Part shown: in pieces, positions 23,542 through 34,900 of the stretch
How positions within the stretch are numbered: position 1 is the stretch's first letter
How the letters are laid out: every line of letters begins with the position of its first letter
Source of the DNA: Capnocytophaga periodontitidis
Lineage (GTDB): Bacteria > Bacteroidota > Bacteroidia > Flavobacteriales > Flavobacteriaceae
Reading direction: 5' to 3'
DNA length: 64,000 bases
Assembly (NCBI RefSeq): GCF_016126015.1
Contig: NZ_JAEFDB010000007.1
Span: 1-64,000 of the forward strand
Notes under the pieces: generated by a model
Told to the model about the DNA's origin: nothing
Seen by the model: the letters and a program-made list of their open reading frames with translations, nothing else
Databases searched by the model: none
Translations under genes and position numbers: made by a program

Positions 23542-24579
23542 ATGAAATACTTTTTACTTTCCCTGTTTCTCTTTCCCCTCTCCCCTACTATAGCACAGGA
23601 AAACGACTCTATTCCACAAGCTACATTGGATAGCATTGCAAATGCTTTGCAAGGCTCACACCCATCTGAAGCAGATTTATCAGGCAAACAATATAAAATC
23701 AATGATAATCTAACCTATGTATACCAAAAACCGCGTTTTGTGGATATCTTCAACAAAATACCACGCAACATAGGTAAATCGGCGGTGGAGATGGTGTCTA
23801 AACCGAATTATCCTTACGGATTGGCAGCTATTGGTGCTACTGCTGCTCTTATCCCTGCCGACCCTTGGCTCATTAGAGAGAGTAGAAATTTGGGAGAGAA
23901 TTTAGGACTAAATGAAGCACATACCTATAAGAAGTTAGGTTTTTTGAAGATTATTCCTGCCGATGTAAACTCAGCAATGTATTTTATTGGCAATGGTACG
24001 ACTTTTATCATTATCAGTGGGGGGATGGCTACTTATGGTCTTATCACAGGTGATTATCGTGCCAAAAGTACTGCTATGCAGATATTAGAAAGCATCATTG
24101 TATCGGGGGCATTTGTACAACCTATCAAGCGACTTACAGGGCGCGAGAGTCCGTTTATAACCGCAGGCGATGGGCGTTGGCACAGTCAGTGGACATTTGC
24201 TCCCAGCTTTAAAGCTTACCAAGAGGATACCCCTATGTATGACGCTATGCCCTCTGGACACCTCACTACTGCAATGTCGGCACTCACAGTGATTGCCGAA
24301 AACTACCCCGACTACAAATGGATAAAGCCCGTAGGTTACACAGCCTTAGGTTTGATGTGCTACGAGATGATGCAAAGTAAAGTACACTGGGCTTCCGATT
24401 ACCCTATCGCCCTATTTGTGGGCTATATCACTGGTAAAACGATTGCTAACAGACGCATTACTAAAGTAAAAACAGAAGAAGTGAATGCTCTCAACCCTAA
24501 AAAATATCATTGGGAATTCAGTACTTCCAATACTTGGGACGGCTATCAGTTAGTAGGGGTAAATATTAAATTTAGATAA
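23542..24579 (+). CDS. PAP2 superfamily phosphatase
   Basis: A 345-residue protein with a signal peptide (MKYFLLSLFLFPLSPTIAQ) and several hydrophobic segments in the middle. The three phosphatase motifs are present: KRLTGRESP near 190, MPSGHLTTAMS near 235, and SKVHWASDYP near 280, the last giving His and Asp. Such enzymes remove phosphate from lipid phosphates such as phosphatidate or undecaprenyl pyrophosphate at the periplasmic face; the substrate here is not determined. It starts 4 bp after the nuclease remnant and ends at a strong terminator. Its stop is in a heptamer array. Confidence 0.88.
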   Translation: MKYFLLSLFLFPLSPTIAQENDSIPQATLDSIANALQGSHPSEADLSGKQYKINDNLTYVYQKPRFVDIFNKIPRNIGKSAVEMVSKPNYPYGLAAIGATAALIPADPWLIRESRNLGENLGLNEAHTYKKLGFLKIIPADVNSAMYFIGNGTTFIIISGGMATYGLITGDYRAKSTAMQILESIIVSGAFVQPIKRLTGRESPFITAGDGRWHSQWTFAPSFKAYQEDTPMYDAMPSGHLTTAMSALTVIAENYPDYKWIKPVGYTALGLMCYEMMQSKVHWASDYPIALFVGYITGKTIANRRITKVKTEEVNALNPKKYHWEFSTSNTWDGYQLVGVNIKFR

Positions 24580-24594
24580 GAGGTAAGAGATAAG
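24574..24594. repeat. heptamer array after the PAP2 gene
   Basis: Three 7-mers (AGATAAG, AGGTAAG, AGATAAG) contain the last Arg codon and the TAA stop. Confidence 0.75.
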
Positions 24595-24630
24595 AAAAAA
24601 GCTGTTCAGCGGGTGCTGAACAGCTTTTTT
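24595..24630. terminator. bidirectional intrinsic terminator
   Basis: A perfect 16-bp stem (AAAAAAGCTGTTCAGC) with a GGGT loop and T tract, between the converging PAP2 and ric genes. Confidence 0.9.
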
Positions 24631-24636
24631 TTGTTA

Positions 24637-25359
24637 TTAGCCTCTTAGTTGTTTTTCTAAAGCGATGGCTTTAGGGAAAAGGATATTGTTTTCGAGGTGG
24701 ATATGGCGGTTTAAATCGGCTTCAAACTCTTGGAGCATTTGATAGGTTACTTTGTAAGTATTGCAAGCGTCGGCGGGAGGTGTATAGTTATCGGTAAGTT
24801 TTACGATTTCTTCAAAACGATCACCTTCAACGCTGTGTTCTTGCATCATCATTGCTACAGGGTTCTCTACTGTACCGAAAGGTATTTCGCCAAGAGGCTC
24901 ACCTGATTGTTGTTTTTTCACGAGATTTTCGATGTAAGGAAAAAGTACGTTTTCTTCTTTTACAAAGTGAGATGCAAGGTCTTGTGCACTCTCATTGAAA
25001 ATACGATTGATCTCAAAAAGTTCGGGGTGGCGCTCACCGTGTACACGACATAGTTTGTCTAAGAACTGCAAGAGCATAGGGGTTTTGTCACGCACGTATT
25101 GGTGGTGGATGCGCACGATGTAGTTAGCTAAAAGGTCGAGAGGCCAATCGCGTACATCTACTTCGTTGCTATTGCCTTTAGGAAGAGCTTCTAATTCGTT
25201 GATAAGGGCTTGCTTATCTATATTTTTTTTGTCGCAAGCCTCTTCTATGGAGCGACCTCCTTTGCAGCAAAAGTCGATACCGTGTTTTTTAAATATAGCG
25301 GCAGTGCGGAAATCGTCGGCAACGATTTCGCCAATGGTTTTGTTTGTTGATATACTCAT
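24637..25359 (-). CDS. scdA: iron-sulfur cluster repair di-iron protein (Ric/ScdA/YtfE)
   Basis: A 240-residue protein. The N-terminal ScdA domain has TIGEIVADDFRTAAIFKKHG and IDFCCKGG. The rest is a hemerythrin-like four-helix bundle supplying His and Glu ligands (IVRIHHQYV, VHGERHPELF, HFVKEENVLFPYI, MMQEHSVEGDRFE and RHIHLENNILFPKA). Family members restore iron-sulfur clusters after nitric oxide or oxidative damage, which suits an organism exposed to host defences. The length is normal. A -7 box (TATCTTTG at 25381-25388, minus) lies upstream with only a poor -33 box, so another regulator may be needed. Confidence 0.93.
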   Translation of the reverse strand: MSISTNKTIGEIVADDFRTAAIFKKHGIDFCCKGGRSIEEACDKKNIDKQALINELEALPKGNSNEVDVRDWPLDLLANYIVRIHHQYVRDKTPMLLQFLDKLCRVHGERHPELFEINRIFNESAQDLASHFVKEENVLFPYIENLVKKQQSGEPLGEIPFGTVENPVAMMMQEHSVEGDRFEEIVKLTDNYTPPADACNTYKVTYQMLQEFEADLNRHIHLENNILFPKAIALEKQLRG

Positions 25360-25380
25360 AGTGAATTAAATTTTAGGGTG

Positions 25381-25388
25381 CAAAGATA
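25381..25388 (-). promoter_or_regulatory. -7 box upstream of scdA
   Basis: TATCTTTG on the minus strand, 21 bases before the ATG; the expected TTTG 19-20 bases further upstream reads TTTT. Confidence 0.4.
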
Positions 25389-25664
25389 CGAAAAGTATTT
25401 GGATAATAAAAGTGCTTAAAATCTTTTTTATTGTATTATCCTATAAAGTGCTAAAAATAAGAAGTGAAAAAGTATGAAAGACACTTTTTAACAGTATTCA
25501 ATTTTTGACATTGTTTTAACATTATCTTTAGATATTTTGTAAAGGAAAAAGAATTTTATTGTATAAAAATCAATGATAGCAAGTTTTTAATATATTTTCG
25601 GCAGTTAAAAATCATTATTTTTAATAATCCTTTTAAATATTTTTAAATATTTTTTAAGAAAAAG
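25389..25664. other. AT-rich gap without a gene
   Basis: No supported reading frame was found. The sequence is very AT-rich with several A/T runs and nothing I could identify except the promoter that follows. Confidence 0.6.
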
Positions 25665-25695
25665 TTTGGTAGTTCATAATTTTATTGTACCTTTG
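25665..25695 (+). promoter_or_regulatory. strong promoter of a candidate small RNA
   Basis: TTTG, exactly 19 bases, TACCTTTG: a full consensus match pointing into a gene-free stretch that ends in a terminator. Confidence 0.65.
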
Positions 25696-25699
25696 TGCC

Positions 25700-25880
25700 G
25701 TCAAGAAAAGGAAATGAAAGAAATAGTGACTTTTTCATAGCCATAGAAACCAAAATACAATTGTGTGTAAAAAGATAAAGCGTAAAACAAAAAGTTTTTT
25801 TCATAATTTTTATTTTTAAGTTTTCTTTTTTATTATTAAATTCAAAAAGGCTGCCTAAGAGATTGGGCGGCCTTTTTTTA
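25700..25880 (+). ncRNA. candidate small RNA or leader transcript
   Basis: About 180 bases lie between a consensus promoter and an intrinsic terminator with no credible protein gene; the only short frame is MKEIVTFS. The middle part is AU-rich. I recognise no known RNA family. It could be a regulatory RNA, a short leader whose gene has been lost, or a chance pairing of signals. The approximate ends come from the promoter and terminator positions. Confidence 0.4.
25844..25879 (+). terminator. terminator of the candidate small RNA
   Basis: A 13-bp stem (AAAAAGGCTGCCT against GGGCGGCCTTTTT, with two G-T pairs) and a T tract. Confidence 0.75.
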
Positions 25881-25910
25881 TAAGTAAGAGATAAGAAGTA
25901 AGAGGTAAAC
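25881..25910. repeat. heptamer array between two terminators
   Basis: Four GTAAGAG-type 7-mers separate the small-RNA terminator from that of the adhesin gene. Confidence 0.75.
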
Positions 25911-25941
25911 AAAAAAGCTGCCTTTTTCGGGCAGCTTTTTT
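25911..25941 (-). terminator. terminator of the adhesin gene
   Basis: An AAAAAAGCTGCC stem and its complement with a 7-nt loop and T tracts both ways, 26 bases after the adhesin stop. Confidence 0.85.
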
Positions 25942-25966
25942 GTTTTGTTATGATTTCACTTTATCA

Positions 25967-28900
25967 TTAACGATAAAGGGTGAAGTTACCGTTGAAGATA
26001 CGGGTATCAAACTCGTCGGTGAGTTCGACGATGTACCAATAGTCGCCAGTAGGCATATCTCTACCTTCATACTTACCATCCCAAGCTTCACCAGCTCTCA
26101 ACACTTTGAGTCGGCGACCGAAACGGTCGAAGATAGTAGCGCGTAGGAAAGGATATTTCTCAACGTGCATAGGAGCCCAAGTGTCGTAAACACCATCGCC
26201 GTTAGGCGTAAAGAAGTTAGGTATCATCACATCGAAGTATTCTTCGTATATAGTATCAGAGGCTATACATCCTGAAGCATCGATTACTTGTACTTCTACT
26301 TTCTTCTTAGTTTTTCCACTTATTGGGTCTACATAATCAGGATCGGTGATTTTGAGTTCGTATACATTATTTGTATCGTAATCTTGACCGTTGAATACGT
26401 AACGATATGGTTTAACTCCATCTTTACCTTCTACTTGCAAGGTATTCACTACTGTAGTAGGGGTTCTTGTAAGTTTAAGTTTTTCAACTTTTTTCACCTC
26501 AAATGCATTTGCGAGTGTAATGCTACAAGTTTTTGAGGTTTGGGTGATAGAGTGTATATTGGTATAGATAAGCTCTATGGTTTGAGTTTGGATATTGGTA
26601 TTCAAATCTGGAGGGGAGATATACCATACATTCACTCCGTTACCCCTTTCTACAAAGTTTTTAGGAGTTCCAGTTCCGTTGAGTCTATATGTTACTTTAT
26701 TCACATCAACTTGGTCTTTGAAACGCACTTGTAACTGAGTATAAGGGCTATTGTTTTTACAAGAACTAATCACTTCGAGGTCTACTCTAAGATCTGGTGC
26801 AGAATCTACGGTAAACTCGTATGTAGGAGACATTGTACAACCGCCATTAGGGCTGCTATCGGTTACTTCTATTCTCCATTCACCTGCTCCAAGTCCGGTA
26901 TCACGGAAAGGATTTGTAGTAGGAGTTACACTAGTTAATAGAAGGTGAGGACTATTAGTGTATTTATTCAATACTTTTATAGTGTAAGGAGGGCGACCGC
27001 CTTCTACTGTAAAGTCTATAGATCCATCAATATCGCCATAGCATACTTGCAATTCGGAGGTAGCTGAAACAATGGATACTTTTATAGGTTTAGGTTCTAT
27101 CACCTCTAATTGTTGTTTTGTGAGGTTACAACCCCAAGTATCCATAATTTCATAAGTATAGAAACCTGGTGATAGTCTATCAAATTTAGGTTCATTGCGT
27201 TGTGGTCCTAATACTTCTCCTGTTCCTTCATTTAGGAGTGTATAGTAGAAGTTACCTGAACCACCTGTTACAGTACCAGATACGGTGATAACGCCATCGA
27301 CACTACCTACACAAGTAGGATGTTGGGTAACAGTAACTACTGCTGCAATAGGATCGGGGTCTAACAAGGTTACACTGGTAGTACCTGAAGCTACGTTACA
27401 ACCCCAAGCATCGGTGATGGTGATGTTGTAAGTAAGCGATCCACCAGGGGTACCTGTAGCACCTAACTCTTTGAACAATACGCTATCGCCATCTAAGGTA
27501 ATGTTTTTCTGTTTAGTGGTAGCACCACCTTGTATATTTACTGTATAAGGAGCCCAACCACCTGATACGGTAACGAGTATTTCGCCACGGTTGTTATCGC
27601 AGGTTACACTTCGTGTTTCTTTAGCTAACACGGTAATAGGTTCGGCAGCTTCTACGAGTTCAAAGGTAGCTACAGCGCTACAACCTGTAATTGGAGAGGT
27701 TGCTTCTACTTTGTAGTGACCTGCTGGTAATCCTGTGTGAACGATAGTTCCTGATGGTGAGAATGGTCCTGGGATAGGTGTTCCTGTAGGTAATGGTGTT
27801 ATCACATAGTTGAAACCATTTGCCACTTGGTCACCATCGGAAAGACGGGTATCAGTAAGCTCTAAGGTGATTTCACCTGTACCACCTTTACAAGTGATGC
27901 GTTTAGGATCTTTAGCTTCGAGCAATAGAGTGTTAGGTTCTAAGACGCTATAGTTAGCTGTAATCTCACAATTAGTAACCATATTTTTTGCTTTTATGAT
28001 ATAGTTACCGGGGTCGGCGATTGTAGCAGACCAAGAGAGAGAGTTGAGAATTACTGGTGAACCAACAGTTCCTGGCCAACCTACTTTTATAATGCTATAC
28101 TCAATAGGTTCATTACTGTATACAGTAGTGGTGGTCAGTGTTATACTTAACACTTCGTTTTGAACACAAGTTTTTGTTTGTGTTTGGTTTACTATTAAGT
28201 TACTCATTATCAAGGTAGGTGAAATAGTTTCTACAGTAGTAGAAGCTGAACAACCATTGGTATCGTATACTTCGGCATAATAACTAGTTGCAGCAGTAAG
28301 ATAATTAGGCAAAGTATAAGTATATTTAGTTATGCCATCTTCTATTTGTTGCTGGTTTACTAAAGTTCCTGAGGCTGTTTTAAATTCTACTCGAGTATAT
28401 TTACCAGTACCTCCTGAGACTCCAGTGATATCAAAGTGGAGTTTAGGGTTAGTACTTTCGCCTGTAAGATAACCTTCATCATCTAATGTACATTGGTATT
28501 CCTCTTTAGTGAGTGCACCTGTTGTAACAGTTACTACATCGGGAGAGGTTACATTCACGGTGATGGTAGCTGTACAACTATATACTGATTGGGCAGAGAT
28601 ATAGTAATCGATTCCACCAGTGATCTTAGGTCCTGAAGGTACTCCTATAAATGTGATATAGTTCACATTGGTAATGCTTGTTACACCTGCTGGTGTGAGT
28701 CCTGTAGTTTTATCTACGATATTAAATGTATAAGGTGCGATACCCACAGGAGTAGCTTTCACACGGATTGTTGCGGTTTCGTTAGCACAAGTAGGTGTTG
28801 AAACTGAGAGTATTTCGAGTTGAGGTACTTCTGGTGCTACTACGTTGAAATCCATTATTTTTGCACATTCGGCTGAAGTACCAAAAGTGGTGGCATCGTA

Positions 28901-31900
28901 TATATGGATGCGATAAGCTCCAATACCATAACCGGTAGGTACACTGTAAGAGGTACCTGGTACTGCAGTGCCAGGAGATACAATAGTTACGGCACGTTCG
29001 TTAGGAGTACCCTTATCGACGATTCTATACAATCCTATTTTATAGGATCCTGAACCTCCAGTAATATTTGTTACACTGATGGTAGTAGTGGCTGATCCAC
29101 CGCAATACATAGGTGTATGAGAAGCCTTGTAGTTGATCATCTCATTCACTCTGAAAGTAGTACTAGTTTCGCAACCGTTGGCATCGCGGAACGAAATAGT
29201 GTAAGGCGACGCATTAGGTGCTAAGCGTATAGGCAAAGTAGTTTGGGTAGCTACTGTAATATTTTGCCAGTTAGTAATACCATCAATTTTGTATTGGTTT
29301 TGACCTATACCTACAGTGTTGAACAGTACACTTATAGGATAATCGGCATTGTCGCTACAAGCGTCGAGTACTGTTACTGATGCAATAGAAGGTTGAGGAT
29401 CCATTCCTACTACTACTGTAGTATTAGTGAGACAGCCATTGGCATCTTTTATAAATATTTGCCAATTACCTGAAGGTACATCTTTAGCGACACGATCAAT
29501 AGAATTTGCGAGTGCATTATCTAAAGCGTTACCTGTAGGGGCTGGAGTAGCCAAATTGTGATAGTAGTACTGGTAAGGGGCTGTTCCACCTGCAGCTTCT
29601 ACTGCTATTCTACCCAAACCTACATTAGCAGGCTGTTTGCAGTTTGCTAACTTGGTTACTGTGGCTGTAGCAGTGAGCAATGAGGTAGATTTACCTATAG
29701 TAAACTCTTTGCTACCCATAGTACAGTTATTACCATCGGTAAAGAGTATAAAGTAACGACCTGCAGGAACTCCTGTAATTGTAACATCAGTTTCTGTACC
29801 TGACACTGGGATATTTCCACCTACAGGGCCTATGGTAGGATCTAAAAGTCCTGGAATGAGAGATGGTATATAGCGATAAACTCTATAGGTCAAGAGAGTT
29901 GTTCCTGCACTCCAGTTTTTCAAGTTTACAAATACTTTACCATCATTTGCATCGGCACAAGTAGTAGAAGCTGTTCCATTGATTGTTATCTTCAAATTAG
30001 ATTGTGTAGGAACGTGGATGTTTGCTTCTTTAGTGAAGGTACATTGGGTATTAGCATCGTATACTATAAAGGTGTAAGTAACCCCTGGTACCAAACCAGT
30101 AAAGGTGTGTGTAGAGGCTTGTACTACTGTACCATCGGAAAGGGTAGTAGAGACTACTGCTCCACCGCGATACCAAGTGTGGCCATCAGGCATTGGTTTT
30201 ACACCTCCGGTTGCTCCATAAGGTATTTGCATACCTTCGTGGTAAACAGCTATGTACTGTCCGTCTTGGATTACTCCTCCACTCTTATCGTATACTGAGA
30301 TTGCTACTTCACCGCTATTTCCTGCACAACCTGTAACGCCAGTTGGGCGTACATCTAAGCCATTGGCTTCGGAATTTACGACGAAGTTGTGAGTATACTT
30401 ACAACCTTTGGCATCTTCTATTACTATTTGGTAGTTACCGATGTCTAAATTGTTGTAAGGAACAATTGTGTTTTGAGTAACATTGTTTTGAGTTTGAACA
30501 TCAACGCCATTTTTCACTAAAGTAAATTTGTATGGAGCTGTACCACCTTTTGTAACTACTGCTTCGGCAATTGCCAATTGGGTACCTGAAGAGGCACAAC
30601 GTATAGGTGTGTGAGTAACGGTTGCTACCATAGCTGTTACTTGGGAAACTGTAAATCCTACAGGTATTGATTTACAAGAGATAGCATCTTGAATTGTAAT
30701 GGTATAAGTACCAGGTTGCAATCCTGTGATATCGGCTACAGGGTGTGATTGTGTGGTGAGTCCATCGTCTACTAACAAGGTGTAAGGAGGTACTCCACCC
30801 GTTACGCTGGCAGGGTTGATGTGTATTTTACCAGTATTAGCACCTGCACAACTCACATCTTCGACAGTAGGACTTACTGTAAATGAAGGTAATACTACTT
30901 TTACTACTTGTTTATCAGAGGTAACATTACAATAGTCGCCATTAGGCATTAGGTAACGGACTCTAAAGTAGTAGTCGCCTTCTACTTTGGTTTTGAATGT
31001 ATACACATTTGCTGATTGGCTCAAGGTCATACCAGTACCTACAGCGGTAGTAAATCCAGTGGTAGGGCTATGACTCCACAAGAATTCACGAGTTCCTACT
31101 CTACCGCCTGTATAAGTAATTTTATATTCGGCTTCGCTATTTGCGACACAACTCAAGGCATTTACAGCAGTTACTTGTATACGCAATGGGTTTTCGATAG
31201 TATAGGTAGTATTAGTTTGGCAATCAGCGCCATCTTTAATTACAAAGTTGTATTGACCGGCGGTAAGATTTTCGAATATATGAGATGTACCACCAGCTAC
31301 AGAGCCATTTTCAAAGGTAGCACCACCATCTTTACTAAATTTATACTCGCCATTACCGTTGAGGACTTTTAGTTGCAAACGACCGGTATTATTTCCTCGG
31401 AAGCAAGGTTCTAAGTCGACTACTTCTACTTGTAAAGGTTTCACATCGGGAACCTCGAGGGTAGCGGTAGTAGTACAACCGTTCTTATCTTCCACCTGTA
31501 TAAGGTAAGTACCTTTAGAGAGGTTAAAGTCGGCTTCGTTATTTACTGCGCCTTTATTAGCAGCTGGTGTTGTACCTGTAATAGGTGAGAAACTGAAATT
31601 TTTATAAGGTTTTGCACCTCCATCGCCAGTAAATCGTACAGAAGCAAAAGTATTCAAACAAGTTACAGGCGCTGTAATGGTAGCCGTAACGGTGAGTGGT
31701 ATAGGTTTTTTGATTGTATAGTCGACACTTGTTTCGCAATTATGGTCGGAAGTACGACGTACAAAGAGCGTTCCGTTGTTTACTGCACTAAGAGCGGTGA
31801 TTGTAGCGACTCCTTGAGTAGCTGTAAGCGGTGTAAGTGTTAATGGAGTCCAAACGGTAGCACCAGCGACGTGATATTGTACTGAGTTACCAGCGGGGTT

Positions 31901-34900
31901 ATTGACTATTAAATAGATAGAACCATCGTCTTTTCCGCATTTTTCGTCGTAGGCAGTAGCTTGTACTGTAAATGCTCTGTTGTTATCTACTTTCACTGAG
32001 ATACTTTCGGCGCGTACGGCACATAGTTTAGTAGGTTGTGAAATTACGATATCATCAATAGCTAAGTCGCTACCTATTGTAGAGGCGGCGGCAGTATTTC
32101 TAATTTCGAGTACAGCGGTATTGAATGTAATATCAGTATCGGGGAAAGTTATTTCTTTTTGTTCCCAAGCAGCCATACGTTGCAATTCACCTAATGATCG
32201 TTGTACGCCGATAGCAGGATTACCTGGGGTATATAGGCGTACCAATATGTTAGGGTTAGCACCTCCGACAAAAGTAGGTGGCAATAGGTTGAATAATTGC
32301 ATTGCTACTTTTAGTTCGGTATTAGGGACTATATCTTTAATTGTATGTCTATAGATTACCCCGTTATCGTTATCTGGAGAAGTGCCGTTGATAGCTAAGT
32401 AGCGACCATCGGTAACGCCAGAGGCATCGGAAGGAGGGGTAGTTACCCAATTGGTTCCGCCAGTAGGTACTTGGCGAGTGATCATATATTGGTTATCACC
32501 CAAAGTAGTTGCGCCGGCGGCACAAGTGATAAATACTGATTGTGAGTCACAAGTATCATTACCTTTGCCAAAGTCTTCTTTGAACAAGATGTTAGGTGTG
32601 GTACCTGTAGCTGTAGCAGGAGTATAAATAGCTTCGATGCTATATACGCCTGGTGGGAGTGTAAAGACATTAGAGGTACGAGTTTCGCTAAGGGTACCGT
32701 CGTCTTTTATGATTCGATATTCGTAGTTACCTGCAGGATTAGCAGTTACGGTGAAGGTACCTTTACCTTCGCAATCGTAGCTGACTGTAGTAGCGGTAAC
32801 GGTAGGGGGTACTATTGGGCGGATAGTGATAGGAATTTCGAGGGTACATTTGTTGCTATCGCGTACATATACCACACTAGCTGTAGATCCTACCATTAGT
32901 ACAGGGTTAGTGCTATAGGTTACGTTGTTAGTACTATATTCGTAGCCAGTACCTGTACCACCGCTAACGTTGTTGACACGTACTTTGTACTGTGATGGAG
33001 TAGCGGTATCGCAAGAGATATCTTCGATCACACCAGCATAGGCACGCAAAGTGCTTTCTATACTGTTGATTACGATATTAGGGTTTCTATAGGTACAAGT
33101 TGCACTTGCAGAAGAACCCATTTTAATTTTTATTTCTATTTCATATTTACCAGCAGTAAGGTTATCGAAGAAACCAGTACCATTTTCGTCAATATAAGTT
33201 TTACCACCGAAGTTATCGAACTTATAGAGGGTAGTTTTTACATTTTGTATAGTGTTGTAAGTTACAGAAATCTGACCGGTATTATCGGCGAAACCACAAA
33301 GGATATCGCGTGTTTTTATGGTGTAGCCCAAGAAGCTTTCGGGATAGATTTCTACTTCGGGGGTAAGGGCATAGGCACCTGTATCATCTTTAGCGATGAA
33401 GATGTACTTACCAGGTTGATCGATATGTATATCGCTTTCGACGAAGCTAGAACCTACGGGAATAGTTGATATAAAGGCAGAAGCTGGTACGGAAGCATAG
33501 TCGGAATAGCCGTTTTGTACGATGCCGTCTATACTCCATATTGCGAATTGATAAGGGTTTTTACCGCCGGTAGCTTCAAATCGCATTGAGCGGAGGTTAC
33601 ATCCTTTCCAAGCTTTAGCAATAGCTTTAGCGCTAAGAGTAGTAACTTTTTTAATTTCTTGAGTTAATACTAACTTACAGCTATCGGGTAATGCAGGAGA
33701 GGTTATTTCTACAGTATAGGTTCCTGGTGTAGTAACAGGAACGCGGTACTCTAATTGAGTAGTATTGACAAAAGGCTGACCGTTTTGGTTTACTACGTTT
33801 CCAAAAGCATCTTTTAGTACATATTTATAGGTAATACCAGCTGTAGCCATTTGTACGTGGATATAACCTTGTTGATAGTTAGTAATATCGCCGTGGTCAA
33901 GGATTCTTCCGTTGAGAGAGTTAGTGAATACATCAAAATAGAATTTAGCATCACAACCTTCAGGATTAGTTACTTTCAATCGGAAATGGCCTTGTGCATT
34001 AGCGACGAAAGTACGGTTAGAATGTACATCTTCCCAAGCAGCATCATCGACATTAGGGCAGTTCAAGCTGGTAGGGTTAGAACCAGGTTTGAGTTTTTGC
34101 CATACGAAGTTGCTATTTTTAAAGTTTACTACTATATTGCGTGAGGGCTGGTTACACAAGATGAAGTGACTTACCCAAATGTTGTTATCGGCACACAAAT
34201 CACCTCCGTTAGACTGCGGTTTGATAGGGTCGGCGAGGTCTTCAGGGGTTTGCAATTGTATTATCTCGGTAGTGGTATAGGTTACCCCGCCACACACTGC
34301 TATTTTTTCTACTTTATAGGTAGCTGTTTGTGTAGCATCAAAGAAAGAATCGTTGTTAGGGTTAGGTTGTAAGATGTTATTTTTATACCATTTGTATTCA
34401 AGGAAACCTGGTATAGCCTGAATGCGGAAGGTACTGATGCCAGAACCGTTGCTACAAGCTAACTCGTTACGCATACAGTTTTGTGTAGAGATAGCGATTG
34501 TTTTAGATCCTGTAGCTATTTGCTCGGGGATTGTACAGCCAGTCAATCCACCTACATAGGTGAATGAATAGGTAGAAGTGAGCAAGTTCATACAAGGTTT
34601 ACCTATTTGGGTACAATCGCCATTGAGAGTGATAGGGATGAGTATGGTTCTCTCATTAGCTCCAGGGGTAAGGGTTTGTTTAGGTATATCGATTGTAAAA
34701 GTATTAGCGGTGCTAGCTACCACTGTAGGGTGGTAGATAGTTTGTTTAGCTTTACTGAAATCGGGGGTACCTATTGTGATATTGGGGTGATTAGGCAATG
34801 TAATCTGCAAGGTAGCAGTAGCGACATTGGCTGTACCTTCGTTTTTATATCTCAATCGGTAGTAGAATGTTTCGGTAAGTCCTAATTCGCGGTTGATAGG

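Noticed and set aside
25682-25912. A 76-codon minus-strand frame between scdA and the adhesin
   Set aside because: It runs through the promoter and terminator of the candidate small RNA and is made of AT-rich low-complexity codons.
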